Assembly (NCBI GenBank): GCA_001873665.1
Contig: MNZO01000029.1
Span: 1 to 8,201 of the forward strand
Length of the DNA: 8,201 nt
Reading direction: 5' to 3'
From: Candidatus Shapirobacteria bacterium CG2_30_35_20
Lineage (GTDB): Bacteria > Patescibacteriota > Microgenomatia > UBA12405
Shown here: in pieces, positions 6,208-8,201 of the stretch
Numbering within the stretch: position 1 is the stretch's first letter
Layout of the letters: the number at the start of each line of letters is the position of its first letter
Notes under the pieces: generated by a model
Seen by the model: the letters and a program-made list of their open reading frames with translations, nothing else
The model's database searches: none
What the model was told of the DNA's origin: nothing
Position numbers and translations under genes: made by a program

Positions 6208-8190
6208 ATGTATTCTCTTGAATCAATAAATTTCCAAAATAAATCTCCCGAGCAAATAGGGGAGTTATTGATTGAAGCCAAAAAAGCCTATTACACTAGT
6301 GGCAAACCAATTATGGATGACCATACTTACGACACTCTCGAAGAAATTTTGCGCCTTAAATTACCCAATCATCGGATTTTTACCAAGGTAGGTCATCCCA
6401 ACTTTGACACCGGTTTTGACAAATTAGCTCACATCATGCCCATGGGCTCACAAAACAAAGTCACTAATATCGCCGACTTAGTGCATTACTTCGAATTGAA
6501 ATTCAATAATTTAAATAATTATTCTTCCCCCCTTGTCAAAAGGGGGATTGAGGGGGGATTTATTGTCCAACCAAAATGTGATGGTATTTCTGTTGAATTG
6601 ATTTATAAAAACAGTGTTCTCATCAACGCCATCACTCGCGGTGACGGACAGATTGGTGATGTCATCACTCAAAACATTGTAAAAATGAAGAATTTTATAA
6701 AAAACCCCAAAGATTTTACCGGTTCTGTTCGCTGTGAAATTATGGTGACAAAAAAAGATTTTGAAAAATTAAATCAACATGTAGGAACGCATTATAATGC
6801 GTTCCTACCAAACAATGATACGATTTTTTATTCCAATCCTCGCAATGCCGCCTCGGGTTTATCCCAACGACTCGATTCGAAATATAGTGAATATTGTTCC
6901 CTATATGCGGTTGACATTTATCCGAATTTACCCACAGTTAACGATGAAATAAAATTTTTACAGCAATTAGGTTTCACCACCGTCGAATCGACTTTATGTC
7001 ATAATTTTAACCAAATTGAAAATATCTATCAACAATTTTTAATCAAAAATAGAAATGATTATCCCTTTGAAATTGACGGTCTAGTCATAAAAATAAACGA
7101 TAATAAATTGGCCCAAAGTTTGGGCAATAAAAACAACCGCCCCAAACATCAAGTTGCCTACAAATTTCCCGCCAATACTAACACCTCAACAATTTTAAAC
7201 ATCACCTGGCAAGTCGGTCCTATGGGCGCCATCACCCCAGTCGCTCAAATTGAACCCATTAAACTATCTGGTGCCATCATCACTTTTGCCTCCCTGGCCA
7301 ACCACGATTTAATTATCAAAAAAAATATCAATGTTGGTGATATTATCGAAGTTACCCGCCGCGGCGATGTCATCCCTCACATCGAAAAAGTGGTCACCAA
7401 AGTTTCCCAAAATCATGTTACTATCCCCACCATTTGTCCTTCCTGTAACACCTTATTAATTAGAGAATCAAAATTTCTTCACTGTCCTAATACCAAAAAT
7501 TGTTTAGCGCAAATTATTGGTTCCCTCAATCTTTTTTGCCACACCCTAGATATTTTAGGTCTCTCTGATAAAACTATCGAAAAACTCTATTTAGCCAAAA
7601 AAATTATTGTCCCGGGTGATTTTTTTAAATTAAAAATCAGTGACATCGCCCCACTTGATAACCTTGGTGAAAAATCAGCCAAAAATATCATCAATCAAAT
7701 TCAAAATAAGAAAGAAATAACCTTAAAACAAGTTTTTGATAGTGCCATCATCCCCAATTTCTCTGGTGCTCGAATTCAACAGTTAATAACCGAAGGTTAC
7801 GACACTCCTGAAAAATTATTAAATCTAAATATTGATGAATTGGTTAAAATCAAAGGCTTTCAAATCACCCTAGCTCAAAAAATTATTGATGGTATAAATT
7901 TACGTCGGGTTTGGATCAATTCCATCCTTTCTCAAGTAAAAATTCAATTCGTAATTCGTAATTTGAAATTTACTAATTTAAGTTTTTGTATCACCGGTAC
8001 CCTAACACAACCTCGCCAAAAACTAATCGACATTATTGAATCAAACGGTGGTAAATTTTTATCCTCAGTTACCTCCAACACAAATTATTTAATTTGCAAT
8101 GAACCGTCCAAATCAGACAAATACCTTTCTGCCATTAAATCAAACATTCCTATCATCACCGAATCTGAGTTTAGCACTCTCGTATCCTGA
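6208..8190 (+). CDS. ligA: NAD+-dependent DNA ligase LigA
   Basis: The 660-residue product is a full-length LigA that seals nicks in replication and repair using NAD+. Domain Ia includes YYTSGKPIMDDHTYDTL (28-44). The adenylation domain has the KxDG motif PKCDG with nucleophile Lys123, TRGDGQIGD (143-151), NPRNAASG (210-217), EIDGLVIK (288-295) and VAYKFPA (316-322). The OB fold includes GAITPVAQIEP (340-350) and GDVIPHI (386-392). A zinc finger uses Cys410, Cys413, Cys426 and Cys432. Helix-hairpin-helix repeats span about 440-575, and a BRCT domain fills 590-660 (ITGTL, GGKF, TNYLI). Oddities: MGSQNK at 79-84 stands where most LigA have a SLDNAF-like motif, and three repeat-like stretches are inserted in frame (about residues 104-118, 192-201 and 580-590). 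The ATG at 6208 lies 6 nt after a TAAAAT, so it is probably leaderless. TGA stop. Confidence 0.97.
   Translation: MYSLESINFQNKSPEQIGELLIEAKKAYYTSGKPIMDDHTYDTLEEILRLKLPNHRIFTKVGHPNFDTGFDKLAHIMPMGSQNKVTNIADLVHYFELKFNNLNNYSSPLVKRGIEGGFIVQPKCDGISVELIYKNSVLINAITRGDGQIGDVITQNIVKMKNFIKNPKDFTGSVRCEIMVTKKDFEKLNQHVGTHYNAFLPNNDTIFYSNPRNAASGLSQRLDSKYSEYCSLYAVDIYPNLPTVNDEIKFLQQLGFTTVESTLCHNFNQIENIYQQFLIKNRNDYPFEIDGLVIKINDNKLAQSLGNKNNRPKHQVAYKFPANTNTSTILNITWQVGPMGAITPVAQIEPIKLSGAIITFASLANHDLIIKKNINVGDIIEVTRRGDVIPHIEKVVTKVSQNHVTIPTICPSCNTLLIRESKFLHCPNTKNCLAQIIGSLNLFCHTLDILGLSDKTIEKLYLAKKIIVPGDFFKLKISDIAPLDNLGEKSAKNIINQIQNKKEITLKQVFDSAIIPNFSGARIQQLITEGYDTPEKLLNLNIDELVKIKGFQITLAQKIIDGINLRRVWINSILSQVKIQFVIRNLKFTNLSFCITGTLTQPRQKLIDIIESNGGKFLSSVTSNTNYLICNEPSKSDKYLSAIKSNIPIITESEFSTLVS
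6523..6562 (+). repeat. G/C-run repeat inserted in frame in ligA
   Basis: A C-run, ccccctt (6528-6534), pairs with aaggggg (6540-6546) around a short loop, and a second G-run follows at 6552-6557. The block is strikingly unlike the AT-rich surroundings. It encodes SSPLVKRGIEGG (106-117), immediately before the catalytic PKCDG strand, where other LigA proteins have only a short connection. It looks like a dispersed intergenic-type repeat found in many bacterial genomes (recollection). Confidence 0.65.
6781..6808. repeat. Perfect 28-bp palindrome inserted in frame in ligA
   Basis: Two 14-bp arms (gtaggaacgcatta and its exact complement) abut with no spacer. The element starts exactly on a codon boundary and encodes VGTHYNAFL (192-200), between the KKDFEKLN helix and the NPRNAASG motif, where family members have an unrelated loop. 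It resembles REP-type palindromes with a GTAGG..CCTAC edge. Confidence 0.78.
7946..7972 (+). repeat. Heptamer-type tandem repeat in frame in ligA
   Basis: Two exact copies of aattcgt (7946-7952, 7953-7959) are followed by degenerate copies aatttga and aattta. The stretch encodes about QFVIRNLKFTN (580-590), the linker between the helix-hairpin-helix and BRCT domains. The unit resembles the gtaattt repeats of the pilB-pilT spacer at 1411-1427. Confidence 0.55.
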
Positions 8191-8201
8191 TTGCTAATTA
8201 C

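Noticed and set aside
6017..6229. A plus-strand 70-codon open frame spanning the coiled-coil gene and the ligA start
   Set aside because: It is antisense to the coiled-coil gene, overlaps the ligA start out of frame, and would run through the divergent promoter region.
8188..8190. TGA recoded as glycine, as in some CPR lineages
   Set aside because: TGA ends ligA exactly at the expected BRCT C-terminus, and no gene here needs TGA read as sense.

Overview
The window is low-GC, densely packed bacterial DNA. The combination of a compact pilB-pilT-pilC run, a very short ATPase-less delta'-like clamp-loader subunit, a NAD+-dependent DNA ligase interrupted by repeat sequence, and almost no Shine-Dalgarno signals suggests a small-genome member of the Patescibacteria/CPR (Microgenomates-like at a guess). 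This placement rests on gene style, not on a marker gene. The genetic code looks standard: TAA, TAG and TGA all end plausible full-length proteins here, TGA closing ligA.

Layout. Positions 1-3188 hold a minus-strand type IV pilus operon read right to left: pilB (assembly ATPase), a 144-bp AT-only-like spacer with inverted repeats, pilT (retraction ATPase), then pilC (inner-membrane platform protein), which starts 3 bases after pilT and runs off the left edge. A 22-bp divergent promoter region separates pilB from a 200-codon delta' (HolB-like) gene on the plus strand (3211-3813). That gene converges on, and overlaps by 18 bp, a minus-strand BRO-N/DinD-like gene (3796-4629). A ~108-bp divergent promoter region then leads to a plus-strand Fic-domain adenylyltransferase-like gene with a C-terminal winged helix (4738-5868). 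Next is a small minus-strand coiled-coil gene (5941-6165) with an apparent premature stop, and a complete ligA (6208-8190) divergent from it.

How the genes work together. PilB, PilT and PilC form the motor of a type IV pilus (extension, retraction, platform), probably used for attachment, twitching or DNA uptake. The delta'-like protein and LigA are replication housekeeping genes. The BRO-N and Fic genes are accessory, regulatory or mobile-type genes sitting between the housekeeping blocks.

Most notable observations: (1) several genes have a -10 hexamer only 5-8 nt before the start codon, implying leaderless mRNAs; (2) ligA carries three unrelated repeat-like sequences in frame, including a perfect 28-bp palindrome; (3) the small coiled-coil gene continues in frame past a TAA for 22 more coiled-coil-like codons, ending 3 bp from the Fic stop; (4) a 25-bp palindrome lies inside the BRO-N gene. 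I did not find an obviously new multi-gene system.
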